Source: Kiritimatiellia bacterium
GTDB lineage: Bacteria > Verrucomicrobiota > Kiritimatiellia > CAIQIC01 > JAGNIJ01
Length of the DNA stretch: 64,000 nucleotides
Assembly: GCA_018001225.1 (NCBI GenBank)
Contig: JAGNIJ010000014.1
Coordinates: 1-64,000, forward strand
Direction: 5' to 3'
How positions within the stretch are numbered: position 1 is the stretch's first letter; every line of letters begins with the position of its first letter. Below, one piece after another: positions 43,569 through 51,455 of this stretch. Position numbers and translations under genes: made by a program. Below the pieces are notes generated by a model. That model was not told the DNA's origin, made no database searches, and saw only the letters and a program-made list of their open reading frames with translations.

Positions 43569-44254
43569 TGAAAATCGCCTGTTCCCGATGCGGCAAGGAA
43601 AACGAGCCCACGCGGCTTTTTTGCGCCACGTGCGGCGCCAAGCTGGACCTGGACGGAAAGGCCTGGCGGGTGCCGATCCGCTGGGGCCGCGGCCTGCTGC
43701 GAATCGTACAAGTCCTGCTGCTGGTCGCCGTGGCCCTGCTCCTGTGGCCGGTGCGGCCGCAGGGCGCCGTCGGTGCCCGCGCGGAGGCCCTGGCCTACTC
43801 CGGCAAGCTGCGGATCCTCTCGGACGCGGCCGAGCAGGGAATCCTGGTCGTACAGGTTTTTTCCGAGGCCGAGGTCAACGGCTACCTGGCCGAGGTGCTG
43901 AAGAGCCACCCGGAGTTGTCCAAGCCGGAGGGCCTGGGCAAGATCGGGATCGGCGAAATCAACGTGCGGTTCGCGCCCGAGGGCGTCACGGTGACGGTGA
44001 TCGTGAACATCGGGGGCCCGCTGCGGATGTCGTACGAGCTGGCCGGCCGCCCGCGCGCGGGGGGCGGTCCGTTCACCTTCGACATGCGGGCCGCGCGCTG
44101 GGGGCACCTTCCGCTGCCCGGGCCGGCCTCGCGCTGGATGGTGCGGCGGATCGGGCTGATGTTCTCGGGCATGGAGCGCGAGCGCGCCGTGTTGAACGGC
44201 CTGCAGCGCATCGATTTGGGTCGGGGCCAGGTTCGCGTGGCCACCGGGTCATGA
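43565..44254 (+). CDS. Zinc-ribbon membrane protein of unknown function
   Basis: A 229-residue protein. An N-terminal zinc ribbon 'IACSRCGKENEPTRLFCATCG' (residues 4-24) is followed by one membrane helix (about 42-62, 'RIVQVLLLVAVALLLWPV') and a 165-residue extracytoplasmic domain with alternating strands ('ILVVQVFSEAEVNGYLAEVL', 'INVRFAPEGVTVTVIVNIG'). The start is at 43565, overlapping the FmdB stop; the ATG at 43568 is equally possible. I do not recognise the outer domain. It is probably in one operon with the FmdB gene and the PF09818-type gene. Confidence 0.6.
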   Translation: MMKIACSRCGKENEPTRLFCATCGAKLDLDGKAWRVPIRWGRGLLRIVQVLLLVAVALLLWPVRPQGAVGARAEALAYSGKLRILSDAAEQGILVVQVFSEAEVNGYLAEVLKSHPELSKPEGLGKIGIGEINVRFAPEGVTVTVIVNIGGPLRMSYELAGRPRAGGGPFTFDMRAARWGHLPLPGPASRWMVRRIGLMFSGMERERAVLNGLQRIDLGRGQVRVATGS

Positions 44255-44288
44255 GGAGCGGGAAGCCGGAGCAGAAAGGGAAACGACG

Positions 44289-46007
44289 ATGAGAGACAAG
44301 GAAGAGTTCTTCGGGCTGCTGATGGAGATCGAGGGCAAGGAAGTCCGCGAGTACGCCAAGCTGATCGGCGATTTCGATTTTACCCGGTACGTCCTGAAAA
44401 TCAACCAGGTCCAGGACCCGGCCGGCGGCCAGGCCACGCTGGTGCTCATCCGCGTGCCCCAGGTCATCGCGGGCTTCCCCGCGCACCTCGTGAACACGCC
44501 GGTCCGCCGCACGGCGCTCGAGGATTACCTCGTCCGCAAGCTGTCCGCCCGCCTCGAAATGCTGGCCCGCTACGACAGGGAAGGCGTCTCGCGCCGGCGG
44601 ATCCCGCTCTATGCCCCCGGCCAGGCCATCTTGCCCCGCACGTCGCTGGTCGTGACGGACGACTACATCGAGGCGCGCCTCTACGTCGACCTGCCGTCCC
44701 GGCACGGGTGCGTCGCCGCCGAGAGCGCCAGGGAGGTCTTCTTCGAGGACCTGCCCGGCGTCGTGAATTCCAGCCTGATCTTCTGCAACCTAAACCAGCG
44801 CGAGGTCGAGGATTTCGTCAACCTCATGGAAGACGCCGACCAGATCCGCCAGGTGCTGCCTACCCGCGGCTGGGTGGGGTTCGTGGGCGAAGGCGCCCTG
44901 CTGGCCCGCGCGGGCGACGCCGACACGCCGGACTACGAGAGCATGACCCCGCTCGCGGTCGAGGACGCTCTCGCCGTTGAACTGGACGTGCCCAACGCCG
45001 GCCGGGTGCGCGGCTTCGGCGTCCCGTCGGGCATCACGGTGATCCTGGGCGACCGGTACTCCGGCCGCGCGGACCTCGTGCGCGCCCTGGCGGCCGGCAT
45101 CTACAACCACGTTCCCGGCGACGGGCGCGAGTGGGTGGTGTCGCTCCCGGATGCCGTCCAGGTGGTGGCCGAGAGCGGGCGGAGCGTCCAGCAGGTCGAC
45201 GTCAGCGCGTTCCTCCGCGAGCACCCGGCCTGCGCGAACGTGAAGCAGTTTACCTGCGCCTCGGCGGACGCCTGCGCGGCCCAGGCGGCCGGCACGGTGG
45301 AGGCGGTCGAGGCCGGCGCGCGCGTGCTGATCTTCGAGGAATCCACGTCCGCCTCGGAGTTCCTCTCCGGCGGCGCGCCGGCGACGGCGCTGCTCCCGGC
45401 CGCCAAACGGCAAATCATCCCGCTGGCCTCGCGGGCGCGGCAGATGGTGGACGAACTGGGCATCTCGATCGTCGTGGCGGGTTCGGCCGCCGTGCTGGAG
45501 TTCCTCCCGGTGGCGGATACCGTGCTGCACGTGGAAGGCTTCAAGGTGACCCACGTCACGAAGCAGGCCCATGAACTGGCCGTCCCGGCGCCCGCGGCGC
45601 CGTCCTCGTCGGCGGAAGTCGCCGCCATGGCCGAGCCCACGCGCTGCATCATCCCGATCAGCATCGATCCGAGCCAGGACCGGTACGACGCCGTCATCGC
45701 CGCGCCGGATACCCGGTCTCTGGTTTTCGGCCGCTCGGTGATCAGCCTCGCCGGCCTGCCGCAGCTGGCGGACGTGTACCAGGCGCGCACGATCGGGCGC
45801 ATCCTGTACTACGCCAAGCTGCGCTACCTGGACGAGCCCCGGCCCGTGCGGGAGATCCTGGATTTGGTGGATCGCGATTTGAGCACGGAAGGGCTGGAGT
45901 CCCTGACCCGTGACCTGCGCGGCGACCTGGCCCGTCCGCGCCGCTTCGAGATCGCCGCGGCGCTCAACCGGCTGGACACGCTTCGGGTCACCCGGCCCGC
46001 CGGCTGA
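44289..46007 (+). CDS. PF09818-type 'ABC class ATPase' homologue with degenerate nucleotide-binding motifs
   Basis: A 572-residue protein that resembles the predicted ABC-class ATPase family throughout: 'GDFDFTRYVLKINQVQDP', 'RVPQVIAGFPAHLV', 'TSLVVTDDYIEARLYVDLPSRH', 'NLMEDADQIRQVLPTRGWVGFVGEGALL', 'GIYNHVPGDGREWVVSLPDAVQV'. Where the family, as I recall it, has a GGGYHGKSTLL Walker A, this protein has GDRYSGRADLV (residues 254-264): the Lys-Ser pair is Arg260-Ala261. The Walker B-like 'LLIDEDTSA' is 'LIFEESTSA' (Phe349 for Asp). It is probably catalytically dead. Role unknown. It sits 34 bases after a membrane protein gene and 17 before dtd. Confidence 0.7.
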   Translation: MRDKEEFFGLLMEIEGKEVREYAKLIGDFDFTRYVLKINQVQDPAGGQATLVLIRVPQVIAGFPAHLVNTPVRRTALEDYLVRKLSARLEMLARYDREGVSRRRIPLYAPGQAILPRTSLVVTDDYIEARLYVDLPSRHGCVAAESAREVFFEDLPGVVNSSLIFCNLNQREVEDFVNLMEDADQIRQVLPTRGWVGFVGEGALLARAGDADTPDYESMTPLAVEDALAVELDVPNAGRVRGFGVPSGITVILGDRYSGRADLVRALAAGIYNHVPGDGREWVVSLPDAVQVVAESGRSVQQVDVSAFLREHPACANVKQFTCASADACAAQAAGTVEAVEAGARVLIFEESTSASEFLSGGAPATALLPAAKRQIIPLASRARQMVDELGISIVVAGSAAVLEFLPVADTVLHVEGFKVTHVTKQAHELAVPAPAAPSSSAEVAAMAEPTRCIIPISIDPSQDRYDAVIAAPDTRSLVFGRSVISLAGLPQLADVYQARTIGRILYYAKLRYLDEPRPVREILDLVDRDLSTEGLESLTRDLRGDLARPRRFEIAAALNRLDTLRVTRPAG

Positions 46008-46024
46008 CCCGGGCGGGCGGCCGC

Positions 46025-46480
46025 ATGAAACTGGTCATCCAGCGCGTCAGGCAGGCGCGCGTCACGGTGGCCGGCGAAACCGTCGGGCAGATCGGCCCGG
46101 GCGCGGTCATCTTCGTCGGCGCGTCCCGCGCGGACACGCCGGAGGATGTCCGCTACCTTGCCCGTAAGACCGCCGCGCTACGCGTGTTCGACGACGCGGA
46201 AGGCCGCCTGAACCGGGCCCTCGCGCCGGGCGAAGGGGAGTTCCTGGTCGTCAGCCAGTTCACGCTCTACGGGGATTGCCGCCACGGCAACCGTCCCAGC
46301 TACATCGAGGCCGCCCCGCCGGAACAGGCCGCGCCGCTGTGCGAGGCCTTGACCGCCGAGCTGGAAAGCCTCGGTTGCCGGGTTGCCCGCGGCCGCTTCC
46401 GGGAAACCATGCTCGTCGAACTCGCCAACGACGGGCCGGTCACGATCCTCATGGAAAGCACCGGGCGCACGGCGTCCTGA
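46025..46480 (+). CDS. dtd: D-aminoacyl-tRNA deacylase
   Basis: A 151-residue DTD1-type enzyme that removes D-amino acids from mischarged tRNAs. It begins 'MKLVIQRVRQARVTVAGE' and contains the two active-site motifs 'FLVVSQFTLYGDC' (SQFTL) and 'ANDGPVTILMES' (NxP[V/F]T-like). Length matches the family (about 145). It is 17 bases downstream of the previous gene and 4 bases upstream of the next, so it lies within an operon. Confidence 0.95.
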   Translation: MKLVIQRVRQARVTVAGETVGQIGPGAVIFVGASRADTPEDVRYLARKTAALRVFDDAEGRLNRALAPGEGEFLVVSQFTLYGDCRHGNRPSYIEAAPPEQAAPLCEALTAELESLGCRVARGRFRETMLVELANDGPVTILMESTGRTAS

Positions 46481-46484
46481 TCCC

Positions 46485-47822
46485 ATGCGTGCGATCGTCA
46501 TGTCCTTCCGCCGGGTCGCCCTGGTCGGCGCGGCCTGCGCGGCCCTCGCCGCCGCGGAGGAAGCGCCGTCGAGGCCCGCCTCCTCCGCCGTGTTCAGCGC
46601 CAGCCGCCGCTTCGTGGTGAAGGGCCTGCCCTCCGCCGAAGCCCTGTCGCTGACCGTCGCTTGCGAGGAGGCCGCCGGGCGGCTGGAGGAACTGCTTCGT
46701 CAGCCGCTTCCCTTGTTTCATAACCAGCCGCTCGTGATCTCTGCCCGCGCGGACGCGGCGGAGCCGCGCGGGCGCGTCACCCGGGCGCAGGGCTGGACGG
46801 ACCGGGGGCTGGCCCAGCAGCTGGATCTCGTCAACGTGGAGCGCGTGGACCAGGAGGACTTGCTCGAGGCGTTGACGGGGCTGCTGGTGAACCGCTATTT
46901 GGTGGAACGCCAGACCGCGCGGCGAGCCACCCCGGCCGACGCGCCCGCGTGGCTCTCCGTCGGCCTGGCCCAGAACCTCTACGCGTCGCTGCGCGCCCGC
47001 AACGCCCGACTGGTGCTGCAGCGGTGGACGGAGGAACAGTCGTTGTCCGCGGCCGGGATCCTGGCGCTGCGCCACCTGCCGGACGGCCGGTGGAGCGAGA
47101 AGGCCTTCTGCGGCGTTTTCACGGACTGGCTGCTCTCGTTCCCGGCCGCCGAGTCGCCCTGGGACCGCCTCGCGCCGGCGCTGGCCGGGCCGGATCCCGT
47201 CACCGCCCCGCGGCTGGCCGGGGTCCTGCTGGGCCGGGAGGATGTGCGCGAGCTGGAAAAACACTGGGAGCTCTGGATCGCCCGGCAGAAGCAGGTCCGG
47301 CGCATCGGGGAGGCCGACGCGGTGGACTCCCTCGGGGAGCTCGAAGCGCGGCTGGTCGTCCGGCCGGCCGAATGGCCGGAGCTCGAGGCCCTTGGCCTGC
47401 CCGAGATCCTGACCTGTTCGCAATGGATCGACTACCGGGGCGAGTCCTGGATGCCCTCGCTGGTCCGGCGCCTCGAGGTTTCGCTCGGCGCGCTGGGGTT
47501 CGGGCTGGACGACGAGTTGCGTCGCGTCCGGGACTTGTACGTCGCGTACGTTTCCGCGCTGGCGCCGCGCCCGGTGCCGGGCCTGTTCGGCTGGCTGCGC
47601 GCGTCCCGCCCGAACGAGGCCTTGTTGCGCGAGCGCCTGCGGGCCGCCGAGGAGGCCCTGGCCGCGTACAAATCGGTGCGGGGCGATCGGCTCCGCTTCG
47701 TGGACGAGGCGGAGGCCGAGTTCGGGCCGCCGCCCGCCGCTCCGGAGGAGATGCCGCGGTACCTCCCGCGCGCCGAACTGCAGCGCTACGTGGACGAGGC
47801 CGAGGGCGCGTCCGCCCCGTGA
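46485..47822 (+). CDS. Exported hypothetical protein
   Basis: I do not recognise this 445-residue protein. The ATG at 46485, 4 bases after the dtd stop, gives a short signal-like segment ('VALVGAACAALAAAEEA', residues 10-26). The remainder is largely helical, with 'VSLGAL' and an Arg/Glu-rich C-terminal coiled-coil-like region (residues 365-445). 'RRATPADAPAWLSVGLAQNL' resembles the segment before the active site of exported gluzincin-like peptidases ('pxWlseGlA'), but no HExxH motif is present, so it would be an inactive relative at best. It ends the cluster that starts at 43299. Confidence 0.5.
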   Translation: MRAIVMSFRRVALVGAACAALAAAEEAPSRPASSAVFSASRRFVVKGLPSAEALSLTVACEEAAGRLEELLRQPLPLFHNQPLVISARADAAEPRGRVTRAQGWTDRGLAQQLDLVNVERVDQEDLLEALTGLLVNRYLVERQTARRATPADAPAWLSVGLAQNLYASLRARNARLVLQRWTEEQSLSAAGILALRHLPDGRWSEKAFCGVFTDWLLSFPAAESPWDRLAPALAGPDPVTAPRLAGVLLGREDVRELEKHWELWIARQKQVRRIGEADAVDSLGELEARLVVRPAEWPELEALGLPEILTCSQWIDYRGESWMPSLVRRLEVSLGALGFGLDDELRRVRDLYVAYVSALAPRPVPGLFGWLRASRPNEALLRERLRAAEEALAAYKSVRGDRLRFVDEAEAEFGPPPAAPEEMPRYLPRAELQRYVDEAEGASAP

Positions 47823-47900
47823 GCGGCGGGACGCCCGCCCGAATCCGCGCGCAGGAACTTCTGGCGATGGGATACCGGGTGGATATGCTCCTGTGCTATT

Positions 47901-47969
47901 GCGGCGCGCCGGAGGCTCGCCCTCCAAATGTTGATTTGCACTATGGAGGGCGAGCGTCCCCGCGAGCCG
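47901..47969. repeat. GGAGGCTCGCCCTCCA palindromic repeat (copy 2)
   Basis: Arms CGGAGGCTCGCCCTCCA and TGGAGGGCGAGCGTCC pair around an AT-rich loop (ATGTTGATTTGCACTA). Shared 22-base block with the copy at 43105-43167. Confidence 0.7.
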
Positions 47970-48042
47970 AAGAGCGGGGAACGAGCGAGGGGGTGCACAT
48001 GAACGCCATTCCTGCGCGTGGATTTGAGTCCCGCCGGCGCGC

Positions 48043-48070
48043 TTGACTCCGGCCGGGCAGTCTATAGGCT
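48043..48070 (+). promoter_or_regulatory. Predicted promoter of argH
   Basis: TTGACT (48043-48048) and TAGGCT (48065-48070) spaced by 16 bases; overlapping TATAGG at 48063 is an alternative -10. The argH ATG follows 30 bases later. Confidence 0.4.
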
Positions 48071-48100
48071 GGAAGACGGTACCCCAAACACGGTGATGGC

Positions 48101-49477
48101 ATGGCCCGCAATCGCTCAACGACCGTCGGCGCGATAGACCCGGAAGTGCTGGCCTACACGGCCGGCGATGACGCGGCGCTGGACCTGGCCCTCGTCGAGT
48201 CCGATGCCCTCGGGACGGCCGCCCATGTCACCATGCTCTCCCGGATGCCGCTGGATCCGCCCGTCATCACGGCCGCGGAAGGCCGCAAGGTCATCCGGGC
48301 GCTGGCCGGCATCGTGGGCAAGGCCCGGGCGGGCGGGCTCCGCATCCGCCTCGCGGACCAGGACGTGCACCTGGCGGTGGAGCGGCTGCTCACCGAGAAG
48401 CTCGGCGAACTGGGCCGGAAAGTGCATACCGGGCGGAGCCGGAACGACCAGGTCGCGGTGGACCTCCGGCTGTACGGCAAGGTCCGCTTGCTCGAGGTGC
48501 TCGAGGCCGCCGGCCGGCTGGCGCAGGCCCTCGTCGAATTCGCGCGGCGGCACGAGGCGGTGCCGATGGTGGGGCGGACCCACATGCAGCCCGCCATGCC
48601 GTCCTCCGTCGGGTTGTGGGCGGATGCCCACGCCGAGAGCCTGCTCGACGACGCCGCGCTGCTGCTGGCCGTCTACGCGCTGAACGACCAGTGCCCGCTC
48701 GGCTCCGCGGCCAGCTACGGGGTCCCGTTGCCGATCGACCGCCGGCTGGTGTCCGACCTCCTGGGCTTCGCCCGGCCGGTCCACAATGTCCTTTACGCCA
48801 ACAACGCGCGGGGCAAGAACGAGCAGGTCATCCTGTCCGCGCTCGCCGGGGTCATGGGCAGTCTCTCGCGCCTGGCGCAGGACCTGATCCTGTGGAGCAT
48901 GCCGGAGTTCGGCTATTTCACGCTGCCGTCGGGCTTCTGCACCGGCAGCAGCATCATGCCGCAGAAACGCAACCCGGACGTCCTCGAGCTGGTGCGCGCG
49001 CGGGCGGCGTCGGTGTCGGCCTCCGCCGCGCTGGTCGGCGAACTGGTGCGCGCCGCGCCCTCCGGCTACAACCGGGATATCCAGGAAGCCAAGGGCCCCT
49101 TCATCCAGGGCTTGGCCGTGACGCGGGACAGCCTGCGGCTTCTGGGCCGGCTGGTCGGCGGGATCGAGGTCCACCCGGAGGCCCTGCGGGCGGCGTTCAC
49201 GCCGGATGTCTTTGCGACGGACCGGGCGCTGGAACTGGTGGCCGACGGCATGCCCTTCCGGGACGCCTACCACCACGTCAAGGCGCACCTGGAGGACCTG
49301 GAACGGATGGATCCGGATGCCGCCGTCTCTCGGAAGACGCACCTGGGCGCGCCCGGCGGGCTGGATCTGCCGGCCGACCTGGTGCGGGGCCGCGAGATTG
49401 TACGGTTCGCGCAGGAAGAGCGGAAAAAGATCGAGAAGGCGTTCACCCGCCTCATGGGTGTGTCCTGGCGGTTGTAG
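48101..49477 (+). CDS. argH: Argininosuccinate lyase
   Basis: A 458-residue fumarase/aspartase-superfamily enzyme that splits argininosuccinate into arginine and fumarate. Signatures: 'ADQDVHLAVERLLTEKLGELGRKVHTGRSRNDQVAVDLRL', 'VGRTHMQPAMPSSVGLWADAHAE', and the loop 'GFCTGSSIMPQKRNPD' with catalytic Ser283/Ser284 region. The usual N-terminal 'LWGGRF' block is missing; the protein begins MARNRSTTVGAIDPEVLAYTAGDD, so the first strand is shortened or altered, although total length is normal. It is followed 19 bases later by a phosphatase gene. Confidence 0.95.
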   Translation: MARNRSTTVGAIDPEVLAYTAGDDAALDLALVESDALGTAAHVTMLSRMPLDPPVITAAEGRKVIRALAGIVGKARAGGLRIRLADQDVHLAVERLLTEKLGELGRKVHTGRSRNDQVAVDLRLYGKVRLLEVLEAAGRLAQALVEFARRHEAVPMVGRTHMQPAMPSSVGLWADAHAESLLDDAALLLAVYALNDQCPLGSAASYGVPLPIDRRLVSDLLGFARPVHNVLYANNARGKNEQVILSALAGVMGSLSRLAQDLILWSMPEFGYFTLPSGFCTGSSIMPQKRNPDVLELVRARAASVSASAALVGELVRAAPSGYNRDIQEAKGPFIQGLAVTRDSLRLLGRLVGGIEVHPEALRAAFTPDVFATDRALELVADGMPFRDAYHHVKAHLEDLERMDPDAAVSRKTHLGAPGGLDLPADLVRGREIVRFAQEERKKIEKAFTRLMGVSWRL

Positions 49478-49496
49478 TCGGCGGAGCGGAGGCCAC

Positions 49497-51230
49497 ATGA
49501 CCGAAGAGCAATCAGGCGGCGACGCCCAGAAGGAAGAAGTCTTTTCGACCACGATGCGGATCGACATCACCCCGCATCTCAAGGAGCAACTGGCCTCCAC
49601 CTTCGGGCCCGGCCCGGCGCAGACGCGGCGCACCGGCCGCGTAACGATCAAGATCCCGAAGAAGTCCGGCGACAGCTCGGATCTCGGCAGCCCCGACTTC
49701 CAGGAGATCCTGCAGAACGTCTACGACGCCACGCTGATCACCGACCAGGGCGGGAGGATCGCCAGCGTCAATCCGCGGGCCATCCAGTTCTTCCGCGGGG
49801 AGCGCGCCGAGATGCTCGGCCGCAACATCGTGGACCTCATTTCCGGCGCCAGCGAGGACCTCGTGCCCACGATTCGAAAGAACCTGGAGGCCGACCGCTA
49901 TACCCTGATCCAGGCCTACTGCCTCCGGAGCGACGGCACGATCTTCCCGGCGGAGATCTCCGCCAACCACCTGCACGTCTCCGGCCGCGACTACTTGAGC
50001 TTCTTCATTCGCGACATTACCTGGCGCAAGGAGGCCGAGGAGCGGTTGCGCACCGGTTATACGGCCATTCAGAACTCCGGGGACGGCATCGCCATCGCCG
50101 ATCTGGACGGCTCGATCAGCTTCTGCAATCCCGCCATGACCGCGCTCTGCGGCGAGTCGGCCACCGAGCAGATGGTCGGCCGGAACCTTCGCGAGTTCAT
50201 GGCCGAGCCGGCGCTGGCCGACGAAATCGTGCGCGAAGTCAGCGGGCACAACGCCTGGGGCGGCGAACTCGAAATGAAGCGGGTCGACGGCGCCACCTTC
50301 TTCGCGCAGGGCTCGGTGGCCCCGAACGTGAACGCGGACGACGAGCTCACCGGCATGGTCCTCTCCGTCCTGGATATCACCAACCTCAAGCAGGCGCAGT
50401 ACCAGCTCGAATGCTTTGCCCGCGAGCTCCAGGAAAAGAACAACCTGCTGGAGAGCGACCAGATCATGGCGCGGGAGATCCAGCAGGCCTTCCTGCCGCG
50501 CCAGCACCCGGTCTTCCCGCGCGGCGCCAAGGCCGAGGACAGCATCCTGAAGGTGGGCCACCTGTACCTGCCCAGCGGCGCGGTCGGGGGCGACTTCTTC
50601 GACATCCTGGTCCTCTCCGACAGCCAGGCCGGGTTGTTCATCTCCGACGTCGCGGGGCACGGCATGCGGGCCGCCCTCGTCGTGGCGACCATCCGCGGGC
50701 TGATGGAGGAACTCGCGCCCATCGCGGGCGATCCCGCGGCCTTCCTCACGCAGTTGAACCGCGCCTACACCGGGATCTTCAGCCAGACGGAGCAGCTGAC
50801 CTTCACCACGGCCTTCTACCTCGTGCTCGATCTGAAGACGGGCCGGATGCAGTACACGACCGCGGGGCATCCCTTCCCGTTCCACCTGCGGCGGAGCGCA
50901 GCGTCCGTCGGCATGCTGCCGGCCGGAGAGGGGGGCAAGGGTCCGGCGCTGGGGCTTTTCGACAACGCCTCGTATGGCTCCGCCTCCGGGACGCTCGAGC
51001 CGGGCGACGTCCTGCTGCTCTACACGGACGGCTTGAGCGAGGCGGAGGGCGTCAACCGCGAACTCTTCGAGGACCACGAGATGGTAGCCTCCCTCCAGAA
51101 ACTCCTGCCGCTCGATCCCGGCGCGCTGCTCACCGACCTCGTGGCTGCCGCGCGCGAGTTCAAGGGCACGGCGGATTTCGAAGACGACGTCTGCCTGCTC
51201 GCGGTGGAACTGAAACGTCTACTCTCGTAA
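49497..51230 (+). CDS. PAS-PAS-SpoIIE (PP2C-type) phosphatase
   Basis: A 577-residue cytoplasmic signalling protein. Two PAS domains lie at about 70-190 ('QNVYDATLITDQGGRIASVNPRAIQFFRG') and about 195-305 ('AIQNSGDGIAIADLDGSISFCNPAM'). A short helical linker follows, then a SpoIIE/RsbU-type PP2C domain from about 325: 'EIQQAFLPRQHP', 'GGDFFDILVLSDSQAGLFISDVAGHGMRAAL', 'TAGHPFPF', 'LEPGDVLLLYTDGLSEA', 'DFEDDVCLLAVEL'. It probably dephosphorylates an anti-anti-sigma factor in a partner-switching pathway; no such partner is encoded nearby. The ATG at 49497 was chosen because the upstream frame lies within argH. Confidence 0.9.
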   Translation: MTEEQSGGDAQKEEVFSTTMRIDITPHLKEQLASTFGPGPAQTRRTGRVTIKIPKKSGDSSDLGSPDFQEILQNVYDATLITDQGGRIASVNPRAIQFFRGERAEMLGRNIVDLISGASEDLVPTIRKNLEADRYTLIQAYCLRSDGTIFPAEISANHLHVSGRDYLSFFIRDITWRKEAEERLRTGYTAIQNSGDGIAIADLDGSISFCNPAMTALCGESATEQMVGRNLREFMAEPALADEIVREVSGHNAWGGELEMKRVDGATFFAQGSVAPNVNADDELTGMVLSVLDITNLKQAQYQLECFARELQEKNNLLESDQIMAREIQQAFLPRQHPVFPRGAKAEDSILKVGHLYLPSGAVGGDFFDILVLSDSQAGLFISDVAGHGMRAALVVATIRGLMEELAPIAGDPAAFLTQLNRAYTGIFSQTEQLTFTTAFYLVLDLKTGRMQYTTAGHPFPFHLRRSAASVGMLPAGEGGKGPALGLFDNASYGSASGTLEPGDVLLLYTDGLSEAEGVNRELFEDHEMVASLQKLLPLDPGALLTDLVAAAREFKGTADFEDDVCLLAVELKRLLS

Positions 51231-51275
51231 AGCCGCCCGCATCCGGCCTTATCCGGTCTCGCTCGGGATGAAGTC

Positions 51276-51357
51276 TGGGCGAGGGGGGATTCGAACCCCC
51301 ACTCCTTACGGAACAGGATCCTAAGTCCTGCGCGTCTGCCAGTTCCGCCACTCGCCC
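51276..51357 (-). tRNA. tRNA-Leu (anticodon UAG)
   Basis: Read on the minus strand, the acceptor arms GGGCGAG and CTCGCCC pair; the anticodon arm is CAGGA-CTTAGGA-TCCTG, giving anticodon UAG (reads CUA). A long variable arm (TGTTCCGTAAGGAGT) marks a class II tRNA. The T arm is GGGGGTTCGAATCCCCC and the discriminator base is A. CCA is not encoded. A TATAAT sequence (complement of 51362-51367) lies only 4 bases upstream of the mature 5' end. Confidence 0.95.
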
Positions 51358-51411
51358 ATATATTATAACAACAAGTAGTTACGATAATTTATAAGAATGC
51401 TTTTGTAAGCC

Positions 51412-51431
51412 GGTAACGTTCGGGTAACGTT
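51412..51431. promoter_or_regulatory. Tandem GGTAACGTT repeats upstream of the recombinase
   Basis: GGTAACGTT occurs at 51412-51420 and again at 51423-51431, an 11-base period (one helical turn). The pair lies 25 bases upstream of the recombinase ATG. Likely a repressor operator or recombinase arm-type site; function inferred only from layout. Confidence 0.5.
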
Positions 51432-51455
51432 TATCTGTCCAAACGGAGGGACAGC

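Noticed and set aside
46485..47822. Active gluzincin metallopeptidase
   Set aside because: The 'PAWLSVGLA' segment is reminiscent of such peptidases, but there is no HExxH motif, so I left it as a hypothetical exported protein.
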